Assembly (NCBI GenBank): GCA_903813345.2
Contig: CAIIXF020000416.1
Location: 1 to 14,000, forward strand
DNA from: Owenia fusiformis
Taxonomy: Eukaryota; Annelida; Polychaeta; Sabellida; Oweniidae
Direction: 5' to 3'
Length of the DNA: 14,000 nt
Both the position numbers and the translations under genes were made by a program. Position 1 is the first letter of the stretch. Every line of letters begins with the position of its first letter. The notes beneath the pieces are model-generated. The model saw only the letters and a list, made by a program, of their open reading frames with translations. It ran no database searches and was not told the DNA's origin. Below, piece after piece: positions 1 through 9,059 of this stretch.

Positions 1-8
1 ACATGTAG

Positions 9-119
9 CTAAAAATGTTTTGTAATTCCACAGTTTGTTTCATAATTTGAAAGTTCATCAAGCAAAATAATATGATCAATTGAGTCAAATGTTTTCAAGA
101 AATCGCTTTTGCATAATGG
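9..119 (-). pseudogene. LINE-type reverse transcriptase relic (partial, at window edge)
   Basis: Read on the minus strand, 36 open codons lie between a TGA (120-122) and a TAG (9-11). They contain DFLKTFDSIDHIILLDEL, which matches the motif A block of non-LTR retrotransposon reverse transcriptases (family pattern D-F/L-S-K-A-F-D-T/S-I/V-D-H-x-I-L-L-x-K-L). The first Asp (codon 102-104) is at the position of a catalytic metal-binding Asp. Only this block is visible, with in-frame stops on both sides and no recognisable upstream RT blocks between 120 and 600. It is therefore a dead fragment. Any remaining C-terminal part would lie left of the window. The match is from memory of the family motif and is short. 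Confidence 0.6.
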
Positions 120-1161
120 TCACCTTCATTTGCATATATAATTTTTTAGTTGCCATTTGTCCAACCCAGCAAAATCACTAATCACCCCCTATAGATCAGA
201 TTCTGCCTTTAAGTAGGGACTCTGAAATCACTAACCCCGATTTGCTGTTATATCTTTGCAATGACCCGATTCCCTATAATTTTCGCGAGCACCTACGATA
301 CATTACATGTACATGACTACATCCACATATTCCGTCTAGCCACAGTGAATTTAATGTAGAAGAAACGTCCCATATGTTTAAATTGAGAAAAACAAGGCCC
401 TCCTTTTAGAAAATAACATTTTTTAAAAAGTGCCAAGGTTCCTAAACCATACTTTTTCAGAGAGTTGGATTGATATTTTACTATCATAGGTACTTCACTT
501 GAAAGGGAACATTTTGTTATAATAAAAAACACACTGTATAACAGAAAGTACTCCCGGTGAAATATATGACAGTCTAAAATCACTTGCTATACTTATACTG
601 CACATGATCTTTTATTCTAAAGAACTCGGCCTTGTTCAAAAACCGTGAATTTATTTTAAATAGAATATATTAGTTGTCACTTACATTCAAAGTGAAGCAA
701 TATTTTACACCAATGTAATCTATTTTTTGTTAGAAAGACAATAATTGGCTCATTAACTCAAAAGAGCAGAAGTTATTTGGAGAAAGAAGTGCAAATGTAA
801 TTCTCATTGAGTCCAAAGGCTCATATAAATAAGTTAAACATGATAAAAACTTATTTTTAACCTAGGCCAATAATATAGCTTTATTTCGAAAGTTTTCTAC
901 GTTTCTTTAAGAAATGTTAGACATTTGAGACCACTCCTATATATTTATAATAATCAACAGTTAAGTAATATGTAACTACAAAGGCAGCATAGCATTTATC
1001 TTTAACATACAAACTGTTGGACGCATTGAGTGATTGAGATATGAGACAGACAATATGCAAAGAAAAACATACAAAATAATAGAATCTACCTTGATCAGAC
1101 CTTAAGTCAGTCATTGTTAAGATCCCTAGAGCAAAAGACTTCGAATAGGTAAACCAACATA
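120..1161. other. AT-rich 5' flank of the membrane-protein gene, no supported gene
   Basis: No coding region is supported here. Two short minus-strand open frames (317-583 and 917-1114) are low-complexity and show no family motif. A small imperfect direct repeat AAATCACTAA(T)C occurs near 173-186 and 227-237. The stretch must contain the promoter and 5' UTR of the gene starting at 1162. A TATA-rich run (CTATATATTTATA, about 937-949) is the most TATA-box-like sequence within 250 bp of the ATG, but such runs are common in DNA of this composition and it is not called as a promoter. Confidence 0.4.
545..606. repeat. dispersed repeat, copy 1 (partner at 5366-5430)
   Basis: The stretch GGTGAAATATATGACAGTCT (556-575) and the bases after it match GGTAAAATATATGAACGTCT at 5375-5394. 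About 80% of roughly 45 bases agree, including the shared run AAATCACTTGC. On the plus strand both copies read as similar peptides: here PGEIYDSLKSLAILILHM, at the other copy HGKIYERLKSLAILHAIL. This suggests both derive from one coding repeat. The frame here ends in a TGA near 637 and has stops upstream. No family is recognised. Confidence 0.45.
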
Positions 1162-3113
1162 ATGATGCTGACTCTGTCTGATGTTGACGAAAGTCTTGAC
1201 GAAGCAGGATATTTGAAACCTGAACACTTGCGATACTCTACAATCCTGGAAATGACTCAGCCGCTAACAGCTAATTATTCATCTCAACCAGGCAGAGATC
1301 AGTCAACAATTGTTGACAGTGAACGGGATCAGCCACTAACAGAGACTGCTTCAACAGAGTCAGAGAGGTTGTCTCTGCGGTCAGACGGAGACAAGTCAGT
1401 GATTAGTGAAAATGAATTTCAGGACAGCCCTCTCAGAAGTCGGCGGAATATAATCGTTGTTGTTATGATATTAGTAATCATAGGACTATGTATAACCGTG
1501 ATATGTCTAATCGTGACACAAGGTATTCATTGTATTATTTCATTGTATTGATAATATTATTTGATTTTTATCTCTACTTTTTATCTGTACAGATATTATT
1601 TTTCCTTGAAAAGTTGGATGTTAACTACGATATTTTTAAAGTTAAAAATATTCCGCTGTAAGACGTAACACTTTACCCACGCACGGTTCTTTGAAATTAA
1701 GATAACTTTTGAAATAATAATCAGAATCCCACTAAAATTTCACATTTTATTCAATGGAACATGTGCATTTATGATGTCACAATTGCTTAATAGCCACCCA
1801 TTGAATTTTCTTATATGGACGCTTTTAATTTTTTCAAAATTGTGTAAGGTTTTGAAGGCAAAGGAGACGAGCAATAAGTTTGCCATTATATTTTAACCTT
1901 GTAATTTAGGACTGATTTGAAAAAATAACTCAACAATATTGTCCTGGCGGAATTTACATTTGATTTTACAAATAACACTAAAATAAGAGCTGATTTTCGA
2001 GATTTAAAAATGTAACACGTCGACTTTTTACCTCAAATTCCATGCAGAATTTTTACTATTGCCTCAAGTGGATCTCCTGACCGTTTTTCAAATTCAAAAA
2101 TATTTTAGAAATAGTTACCCTTTGAATTTTATCATAATTAACTACGATATTTAAAGTATATCTAAACAACTTTATTCATTTCTTCAGAGAATATGTTCAA
2201 ACTTGATTATATCTAAACTTCAGTCATTGTTAACATGTCCTTAAAACAAAACAAATCCGATTGATAAACAAATTCTCTCAAGAAATTAATAAAGTACGTT
2301 TAAATATATATAAACAAGAGAGACGAACTTACATAAAAGGATAAAGTATTTCATTTTTAGGTTGACTAAACTTGACAAACATGTAACGCTCGTCGTTTTT
2401 GACGTCAAAAGGTTAATTGCGCCCTATACTGCTCATTGCACATCTAAATATACTGTACGATATTAAGCACACTATGTTAAAGAATAGCCAGGATGACTTA
2501 ATGCGATATATTATTTTATACAAATGATATACAGTAGTGTTAATGATTTGTTAAATGCATATTACGTTTATTACGTTTTTTATTTACAGTCACTAGAGGG
2601 ACAATAACTACAACACAAGAAGCATCCGCAAAAAAAACAATAACTACAATAGAAGTAGAAGCCACCACAAACCCAATAACTACAATAGAAGTAGAAGCCA
2701 CCACAAACCCAATAACTACAATAGAAGTAGCAGCCACCACAAACCCAATAACTACAATAGAAGTAGCAGCCACCACAAACCCAATAACTACAATAGAAGT
2801 AGAAGCCACCACAAACCCAATAACTACAATAGAAGTAGAAGCCACCACAAACCCAATAACTACAATAGAAGCAGAAGCCACCACAAACCCAATAAACACA
2901 ATACAAGAGAACTTATCATTTGATCCAACTAAAGATATGAAATCGACGGGAAAATGGACATCGACAAATCATCCAGACATAAATAAAGAAATTTCTTTTA
3001 CTAATGATGGACACCTCCCAGATTTTGTTACCGTTAAAACGACAGACGAGCTTTGTAAAGGCTTTCAGATAATGCCAAGCGCTTGCCAAATGGTGTCAAT
3101 GTGGCTATTGTGA
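1162..3113 (+). CDS. two-exon gene join(1162..1522, 2590..3113): predicted type II membrane protein with mucin-like repeats and ITIM-like tail
   Basis: The predicted protein has 294 residues. Residues 1-95 are polar, acidic and Ser/Thr-rich. They include Y17-L-K-P (pYxxP, an SH2-ligand form) and L23-R-Y25-S-T-I28, which fits both ITIM [SIVL]xYxx[ILV] and the endocytic YxxPhi pattern. L91-R-S-R-R95 precedes a single hydrophobic helix (97-118), and no signal peptide is present, so the positive-inside rule predicts N-in type II topology. Residues 126-233 are nine 12-residue units (consensus ITTIEVEATTNP), rich in Thr as in O-glycosylated stalks. N228-L-S is one N-glycosylation sequon. The C-terminal tail (234-294) has C276 and C286 and no recognised domain. 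The ATG has A at -3 and an in-frame TAA 12 bases upstream (1150-1152). Exon 1 ends in phase 1, and joining it to 2590 keeps the frame open for 173 more codons to TGA 3111-3113. A possible alternative donor (GTAAAG at 3055) could lead to a different C-terminus. The receptor role is inference; no orthologue is recognised. Confidence 0.72.
1523..2589 (+). other. intron (phase 1) of the membrane-protein gene
   Basis: The donor reads CACAAG|GTATTC (GT at 1523-1524). The acceptor is GTTTTTTATTTACAG|TC (AG at 2588-2589), with a good pyrimidine tract. The 1067-bp interior is AT-rich and has stops in all frames. Splicing joins G (1522) to TC (2590-2591) as a Val codon and keeps the Thr-rich exon open. 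If unspliced, the frame would add nine residues and stop at 1549-1551, just after the membrane helix. That would give a 129-residue protein with no outside domain. Confidence 0.7.
2604..2927 (+). repeat. 36-bp coding minisatellite, 7 clean units plus 1 degenerate unit at each end
   Basis: Seven consecutive 36-bp units fill 2640-2891, each encoding I-T-T-I-E-(V/A)-(E/A)-A-T-T-N-P. They differ only at two codons: units 1, 2, 5 and 6 have GTA GAA, units 3 and 4 have GTA GCA, and unit 7 has GCA GAA. Flanking windows of exactly 36 bp read as decayed units: ITTTQEASAKKT (2604-2639) and INTIQENLSFDP (2892-2927). The array is therefore nine units in register. The period is a multiple of three, so copy-number change keeps the frame. 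It also leaves other frames open, producing two spurious antisense ORFs (2540-2899 and 2580-2906). Confidence 0.9.
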
Positions 3114-5356
3114 TGCGATACGGACAAGAACTGCCTTCACTACTGTATTGTTCAGTTTTCTAAGTTAATGCATCAAAGTTAGTACATCAAACCGTATTCA
3201 TATGTCAAATGTTTTCGGTAGAAATGATAATTGATGTTCGAAATTAGTGTATACATAAATGCGTTTACTTATTTTTTTTCCTGAGAATATTAAGAACGCA
3301 GCAAGTGCGTTTTGACTTAACATGAAAGCATACACGCTTGACGTAACATCATCATATCCCTTTTAACCTCATTATGTTTTTAAATATGCCCTTACAAGTA
3401 TACTTATCAATTCTATAATCAATTCCAAAGGAGCACACGCAATTTTAACAAATGGTATAAGTGATTCACTATGTCATATCAAGCTTGACAATCAAGTCGA
3501 GTAACTAAGTCAATATTCGTAAATAAAAATCTCAAAATCGTACATCTTTGATTTCCAAAATAATTTGTGAGGTGTTTATTAATATGATAATACACACACA
3601 TACATTTTAACGTTTTAATTTTGAGTACATCTCGAATCCATTCAACAAAGCGTTCTCGAAATAAGTATTCCAAATGTTTGAGTTCGGGATGATAAAAGTA
3701 CGTTAAGATATACCGCACCTTAACAAATTCCTTTGGGAACAAGATATAGAATCAAAAGCATATTCTTCTTATTTACTCCCTGACACATGCCAACGAATGT
3801 TACATAAGTAAATATCTCCGTTTTAAATAATTCTGTAAACGTTGTTCCCTACAGGTGCCATTTTTTATAATTGAAAAACCAAATTGAACATTTTGCATTT
3901 CTAAATTGATAAATTTCTTGGAATACAACTTAACCGTTAACGATTTAAGTCATTAATAATATCTCCCTTAAGTGATCCCATTCTAAATAGACAGTGACTG
4001 GGTCAATGTTTTATATTCGACCTTGTCTTCATGACTTTTAAACATGAGTCGACAATTATGTAGGGAATTTCAATTCCAAATGTAAGCGTGTCAACTCCTG
4101 CTTTTGCACAATATTTAGCCTTTAATAATGATAGATCGCCAAAATCTGCATGCATACATGTATCTCAATGAGGCGATATGTTTTTTTAATTTATAGATTT
4201 AGCGGCTATAAACTCAAATAAAAATTCAAACCACCCGCTATTATTTTGATTGCACCAGACGAAATTTCCACTCCCGATAAATCCGATACCATAATTATAA
4301 ATTAAAAAGAAACATTAAACTCATCAGGTTATATGATAAACCGTTTCAAGAATTGATGATTTGAGTTAACTGTGGATATTTAAGCTTACATAAATGAAAG
4401 TCGGCATGTATTCGACAGTAATGTACACCCATGATGTATGCATCAACGTGTGACTTAAATATCAATTTGTGACTTTCATATTTGGCTTTCAAAAATTAAG
4501 TTGGGAGCAACAGTGGTAGGAGATTAACGAAAACGTCAATCACATCCAAATATCCGAACGACGTCAAGTATTAATTATACATTTTTCGTGCATCTCGAAC
4601 AAGGCAAGGTTCTGTGATCCAGCAATGTGTATTCCGAAAGAAAAAAATCACAAATATCAACAAATTTCATTGAGTAGGAGATTACATTCGAAATCACAAC
4701 TTTCAAAATATTTGTTTTAACCAAGAATTGTAAGAAATTGAAACATGTTGTTATTTTTCCAAACCGCATATCCTCATTTACGTTCTTTGACATTTGAAAA
4801 CATGGATTTTCTTGATTATTCCTCAAAACTATAAGTATGTAGGATATTACAATGTAAATTGACACGCATTTGTTTGCTCCATATCATGAAAAAATAAATG
4901 CAGTACCATCTTTCAATATTCGAAAACAGAAAGTTCATTCTGTATGTAAACAAGAAAAAATACATTTATGGTTGGTTCATAATGAAAAACGACAAATAAC
5001 ATACTCTTTTGAAGTAGGGGTATACAGGAGCAGAGTGGAAATTGAGAAATTTGGGCCATATCCCCAAGATTGCTTCAGCAATATGTAACAGAACATCAAA
5101 ATTATTATTTGCACGTTAGCTGATAGGTATATTGAATATAGGTATTAATTAACCAGAGGTTTACTTCAACTGTGGCACCATTCTTAGTAAATATTGATGA
5201 ACATACAAATGTCTAATGTTGACTAAGTTACTTGACTTGACCGTCGAGTGAAATCCATCCAGCCAAATATTTGACCTCTATTGTAACGCCTATTTACTCA
5301 TATAGCATATTTCTATTTCACTCAAAAGTAGAATTCCATCTTAAGCATATGCATAA
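3114..5356. other. 3' flank and gene-free AT-rich stretch
   Basis: No gene is supported. The first AATAAA downstream of the stop codon is at 3522-3527, about 410 bases on. It is a possible poly(A) signal for the membrane-protein gene, but the hexamer is frequent in such DNA. Short open frames at 3479-3742 (minus), 4575-4865 (minus) and 4870-5088 (plus, opening with TTG rather than ATG) have no motif and no partner. No clear repeat or RNA gene was seen. Confidence 0.45.
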
Positions 5357-5365
5357 TCTCTATTT

Positions 5366-5430
5366 CTATCCCATGGTAAAATATATGAACGTCTTAAATC
5401 ACTTGCCATTCTGCATGCTATTCTTCGCAA
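5366..5430. repeat. dispersed repeat, copy 2 (partner at 545-606)
   Basis: This is the second copy of the repeat described at 545-606. It lies just outside the left end of the inverted-arm element. On the plus strand it sits in an open frame without an ATG (5357-5569) that reads across the element boundary at 5458-5459, so its openness does not by itself show a gene. The peptide HGKIYERLKSLAIL is similar to that of copy 1. The family is not recognised. Confidence 0.45.
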
Positions 5431-5459
5431 TAAATTGAAAAACCACAATAATAAACGTA

Positions 5460-6011
5460 CAGGGTGGTCCAAAAAATGGGACGCTCGTATTTCAAAAATA
5501 AATATTGATTTTCTTGATGAAAACATGTCATATTATATACCAGTTGATAGGGAATTTAGTTATCTTTAATTTGGTATATCATGGGTTCAAATTAATTATA
5601 ATTTCTGTCAACCAGCGTCGTAGATGTTGATATCGGATGAAATTGACGTCATTTATATCATGGACACTGGTTGACAGACATTAAAATAAAGGGAGGCGAG
5701 TTGTTTGTAGAATGAATCGGGGGATTTTTTCATGAATTTCGCTTATGTTTTTCATCCAAAAAACATCAATACACTTTAAAACATTTTGTTTACTTTAAGA
5801 TTACACAATGTAATCCAAAAATATATTTCTCATTTTCAAAGATAATCCATGGATTAACACCCAGGTATTTTTATTTTTCAAGCTTCAGAGGGCTGTGAAT
5901 CAATGATGCTCAACGCTTTTGGAAACGATAAATGCTGTTTTAAATAGGTTTTACGTATGCCAATAATTCCTCAAATTATGTAAGCTGAATGCATTTCTTA
6001 ATCCCTAGAAT
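5460..6011. repeat. left inverted arm of the 3.6 kb element
   Basis: The arm is 552 bp, or 454 bp after removing the nested 98-bp insertion at 5592-5689. That equals the length of the right arm. Similarity to the reverse complement of 8604-9057 continues to TAATCCCTAGAAT (about 5999-6011) and then fades. The inner 5700-5990 part is better conserved than the outermost 130 bp. Confidence 0.75.
5592..5689. mobile_element. 98-bp nested inverted-repeat mini-element (MITE-like)
   Basis: This stretch is present in the left arm but absent at the matching place in the right arm, where GTTCAAA runs directly into AGAGGGCGAG. It starts TTAATTATAATTTCTGTCAA and ends CTGGTTGACAGACATTAAAA followed by TAA. 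Its ends are mutual inverted repeats of about 23 bp with a perfect CTGTCAACCAG/CTGGTTGACAG core. The target-site duplication is ambiguous because of the A-rich junction. No coding capacity. Confidence 0.6.
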
Positions 6012-6611
6012 GCCTATCATATAACATTCTTTTGTCTTGGCCACTTAATATTTTTTGTTGCTGTCTGATCATCAAATCAAATTGTTGTTATTTAAAGATG
6101 TCAGTCAAATCTGGTGAAACAGCACAACATTAACCTAAATAGCACAAGTACATAGTATGTAACTCATCCATAATATGTCATGCATCAGGTATTAAGGCTA
6201 AGGGGATTAACTTTTACACATAAACTGAACTGACAGATGTGTATGCTTACATGTACAACTTCCAGGATTGTAAGAACTCAAAACTTGTTGATAGCCATAT
6301 TTTCATGATGTGACATCGAGATATTATGGCATTTATGAGTGGTAAAACATGAAAAAAGCATTTTCATTTAAACTTAACATCGATTTGAATTGAATTGAAT
6401 TAACATGATTTGAATTGATGCCTAGAAATGTATTAGTTAACTGTATCCGTTTTACATCCATTGCAGTTGGCTACATTATAAGACAAGGCATTCACATGCA
6501 AAATGTCAACACCTGCCATTTGTTACAGAAACCAACTGCCAAACACCAACTGCCAAATGATAAACACCAACCACTGAACACCGTCCACAAAAAAGTTTAA
6601 GACCATAACAA

Positions 6612-6638
6612 TATGTCACCACTTGTGGTGGTGACATA
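6612..6638. repeat. perfect 11-bp hairpin
   Basis: TATGTCACCAC and GTGGTGACATA are perfect complements separated by a five-base TTGTG loop. It lies in the interior of the 3.6 kb element, with no gene next to it. The function is unknown; it could be the remnant of a small palindromic insertion. Confidence 0.75.
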
Positions 6639-7100
6639 AAAATGATCATGGAAAATTGTATTTTTTTAAAAAGTAGGAACTTCTGAGGTTATTAGAAAAT
6701 TGGAAGACAAGGAAGGATTCTGGCTTAAAGATATAAGGGTTATAAATTGCAATGAAACTAAAACAAAACATTCTTTTTCTCAAATATCACAGTGTATATT
6801 CAAATCACAAATACGATATCATACAATTACAATAAGGACAAGGTGCAATTATTGGTAAATATCCCTATGGTCAAAATGAATCATTCGTAGGTGTAACATT
6901 AAGAATAAAATGTCATATAATACTTTGGAAAATATTTAAGTGCTCGGACACATATAAGCTGAGATAGGGATCATTTCGTTCAGTAAGGTTGTATTGACCT
7001 ACATGGGGCTGTGCATCATTTACTTAACATGAGGATATCAGCAGATCCCAATAGAGGCCATTGGTTTCCATTGATTATCACAAAAATACCAAAAATACAC

Positions 7101-7203
7101 TATGACCTGAATCGATTGCAAACTCAATAATTTCACAATACCACACAAATGGTTTATCTCATCAAATGTGCAAATATGAAGTTTGCAATCGATTCAGGTC
7201 ATA
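7101..7203. mobile_element. TA-flanked palindromic mini-element with 23-bp perfect inverted ends
   Basis: TATGACCTGAATCGATTGCA plus AAC (7101-7123) is perfectly complementary to 7181-7203, with a 57-base spacer. TA stands at both outer ends (7101-7102 and 7202-7203), so the unit may be TGACCTGAATC...GATTCAGGTCA inserted at a TA site, as Tc1/mariner-type MITEs do. It lies inside the larger element. No second copy was seen in the window, so mobility is inference. Confidence 0.55.
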
Positions 7204-8603
7204 ATTAAAAGATCGTACATTTTTTCATCATTTTTTTCCCTACAAAATGGCTATAGAAAAATGCTCCAAAAACATTTTTTACACTTATCAAATATCATAA
7301 AAGTTTGTAAAACGAAAGATTATACTATTATATTTCATTATGTAGTAACATATTTGGATAAGATGCAGGTATGCGTAGGATGTAAATGGATTTTGCCAGA
7401 CACAAAAATACTTCCTGGTTTGGAATCTATGCCTCTACATACACTTCATGATTGAATTATGACCCTAATAAGTGGCCTATACATCAATACAGTGCTGAAT
7501 ATAGGTCAACAAGATACTAGTGTGCATATAAATGTAATAATTGAAGCAGAATACTCATTTTGAAAAATCAGATGAATTATTTTTTTCCCATGGGGAGATC
7601 CCAATGGAGGGTGTGTAAGGTCCTTTATGTCTTATAAATAAGTACTGCCTTTCCATCCATAATTGATGTTGATGAAGATTGTGTTTCCAGTTTGATTTAT
7701 GAACAACATTCATGGTTTTATTTATTATGTTCATTATAATGTACAATGTTATTGATAATCAATTCACACATAGCTATGTCTGAATATTAAACTCCAGCCA
7801 AATAGAGCCAGCACAATATTTCAACCTTTGTAACCCTTGCAAAAAGATTTTCTTGCAATAAAAATGTGAACATAATAATTGATAATCATCACATTATTGT
7901 TATTATTTCATCCACTCATGTTATTTGTCCTGGACTTTGCATTTTTGTGCAGCTACACTCAAGACATCCTTAGTGCAATCATTCTACAGATTACACAGGG
8001 AAAAAGTGAATCATTTGGAACTTTGCAGGCATCCATTTTCCTTTGACAGTAGGCTATAGTATAGTGTAATGAAAATAGCTTAGGGTACTTGTAAGCCAAT
8101 CTGATTTTAAGGTAGATATGTCTCGATATTTTTCACTAATTTTCATGATTATAAATACCGATAATCAATTAAAGGGACAATATTTTTACATTTGTAATTG
8201 TATGTGTATGCATGGTCCATGGTGTATGTTACCATAATTCTTTATATCCACTTAAAATGTCAAAAATATTGCCCAATTTATAATTATCAGATAATTTATT
8301 CATCACCAAAATTAGTAAAACTTATCAACATGCAGAACTACCTTAAAGAGTTTAATCTCTCACTCAGTCACAATCATGTCAACCAAAACTGTACTTATGT
8401 TACATAATATAGGATTATACAGCTCACCATACGTGTGCAATCTATATAGTATCCACACTGACATCTTTACAGAATCATATATAATTTTTGAATATAAACT
8501 AACTCAACCCAATAAGGCGAGTACTAAAGAATTTACTTACCTGCCATCTAAAAATCTGCTTGTAACTACCATTGGATTCCCATGCCAAGAGAACCAAGAG
8601 AAT

Positions 8604-9057
8604 ATTCTAGGGATTATGGAATGCATTCAGCTTACATAATTTGAGAAATTATTGGCATACTTAAAACCTATTTAAAACAGCATTCATCGTATTCAAAAGC
8701 GTTGAGCATCAATGATTCCCAGCCCTCTGAAGTTTGAAAAATAAAAATACCTTGGTGCTAATCCATGGATTATCTTTGAAAACGAGAAATATATTTTTGG
8801 ATTACATGGTGTAATCTTAAAGTAGACAAAATGTTTTGAAGTGTATTGATGTTTTTTGGATGAAAAACATAAGCGAAATTCATGAAAAAAATCCCCCGAT
8901 TCATTCTACAAACAACTCGCCCTCTTTTGAACTTATGATATACCAAATTAAAGATGGGTAATTTCCCTATCCATTGGTATATTATATGGCATGTTTTCAT
9001 CAAGAGGATCAATATTTATATTTGAAATACAAGTGTCCCATTTTTTGGACCACCCTG
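8604..9057. repeat. right inverted arm of the 3.6 kb element
   Basis: This is the inverted partner of 5460-6011, with roughly 90% identity by eye apart from the 98-bp insertion. It holds an uninterrupted 80-codon minus-strand frame (8770-9012, TTG start). In the other arm the same frame is broken by the insertion, a one-base difference in a T run and a nonsense change. Differences between the arms also fail to concentrate at third codon positions in the second half of the frame, so the frame is not called as a gene. Confidence 0.75.
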
Positions 9058-9059
9058 TA

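Larger units (their letters stand above)
6012..8603. other. interior of the 3.6 kb element, no recognisable transposase
   Basis: Open frames here (6415-6600, 7183-7455, 7555-7746 minus, 8198-8407, 8376-8639) are short, low-complexity and show no DD(E/D)-type or helix-turn-helix motif. A (TGAAT)n-like run lies at 6386-6402. The stretch also contains the 6612-6638 hairpin and the 7101-7203 palindromic mini-element, listed separately. Several fragments of the form TTGATAATCA recur (7752, 7877, and as CGATAATCA at 8160). Their spacing is irregular and no array is claimed. Confidence 0.4.
5460..9057. mobile_element. 3.6 kb DNA transposon with long inverted arms, TA target site, non-autonomous as seen
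   Basis: Both ends read inward as CAGGGTGGTCCAAAAAATGG and are immediately flanked by TA (5458-5459 and 9058-9059). The two arms, 5460-6011 and 8604-9057, are inverted copies of each other. Outside the TA the flanks no longer match, so the repeat boundary coincides with the terminus. A TA target site and a CAGGGTG-type end are compatible with Tc1/mariner or related TIR transposons. Arms of about 454 bp are unusually long for that group and look foldback-like. No transposase motif was found in the 2.6 kb interior. The alternative is two separate insertions in opposite orientation. That is less likely because each arm shows a clean terminus only at its outer end. Confidence 0.65.

Noticed and set aside
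1523-1551. Exon 1 frame continuing to a stop at 1549-1551 as a complete 129-residue protein
   Set aside because: The continuation crosses a good GT donor and adds only nine residues. The spliced model joins in phase to a long open exon. A retained-intron isoform remains possible.
2540-2906. Two minus-strand ORFs of 119 and 108 codons
   Set aside because: They are antisense readings of the 36-bp coding repeat. A repeat period divisible by three keeps several frames open. The plus-strand frame has the splice signals and extends beyond the repeat.
4870-5088. 72-codon plus-strand ORF
   Set aside because: It opens with TTG, shows no motif, has no splice context or partner, and is of a length expected by chance.
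5357-5569. 70-codon plus-strand open frame crossing the left border of the 3.6 kb element
   Set aside because: It has no ATG at its start and runs across a transposon boundary. Within the arm, all differences from the other arm in this frame fall at first and second codon positions or change the residue, the opposite of coding constraint.
6415-6600. 61-codon plus-strand ORF with repeated CCAACTGCCAAA
   Set aside because: Low-complexity, non-ATG-supported frame inside a transposon interior. The repeat is only two imperfect copies.
8770-9012. 80-codon minus-strand ORF in the right arm
   Set aside because: It begins with TTG. The same frame in the left arm is broken by an insertion, a one-base indel and a nonsense change, and arm differences do not consistently favour third codon positions.
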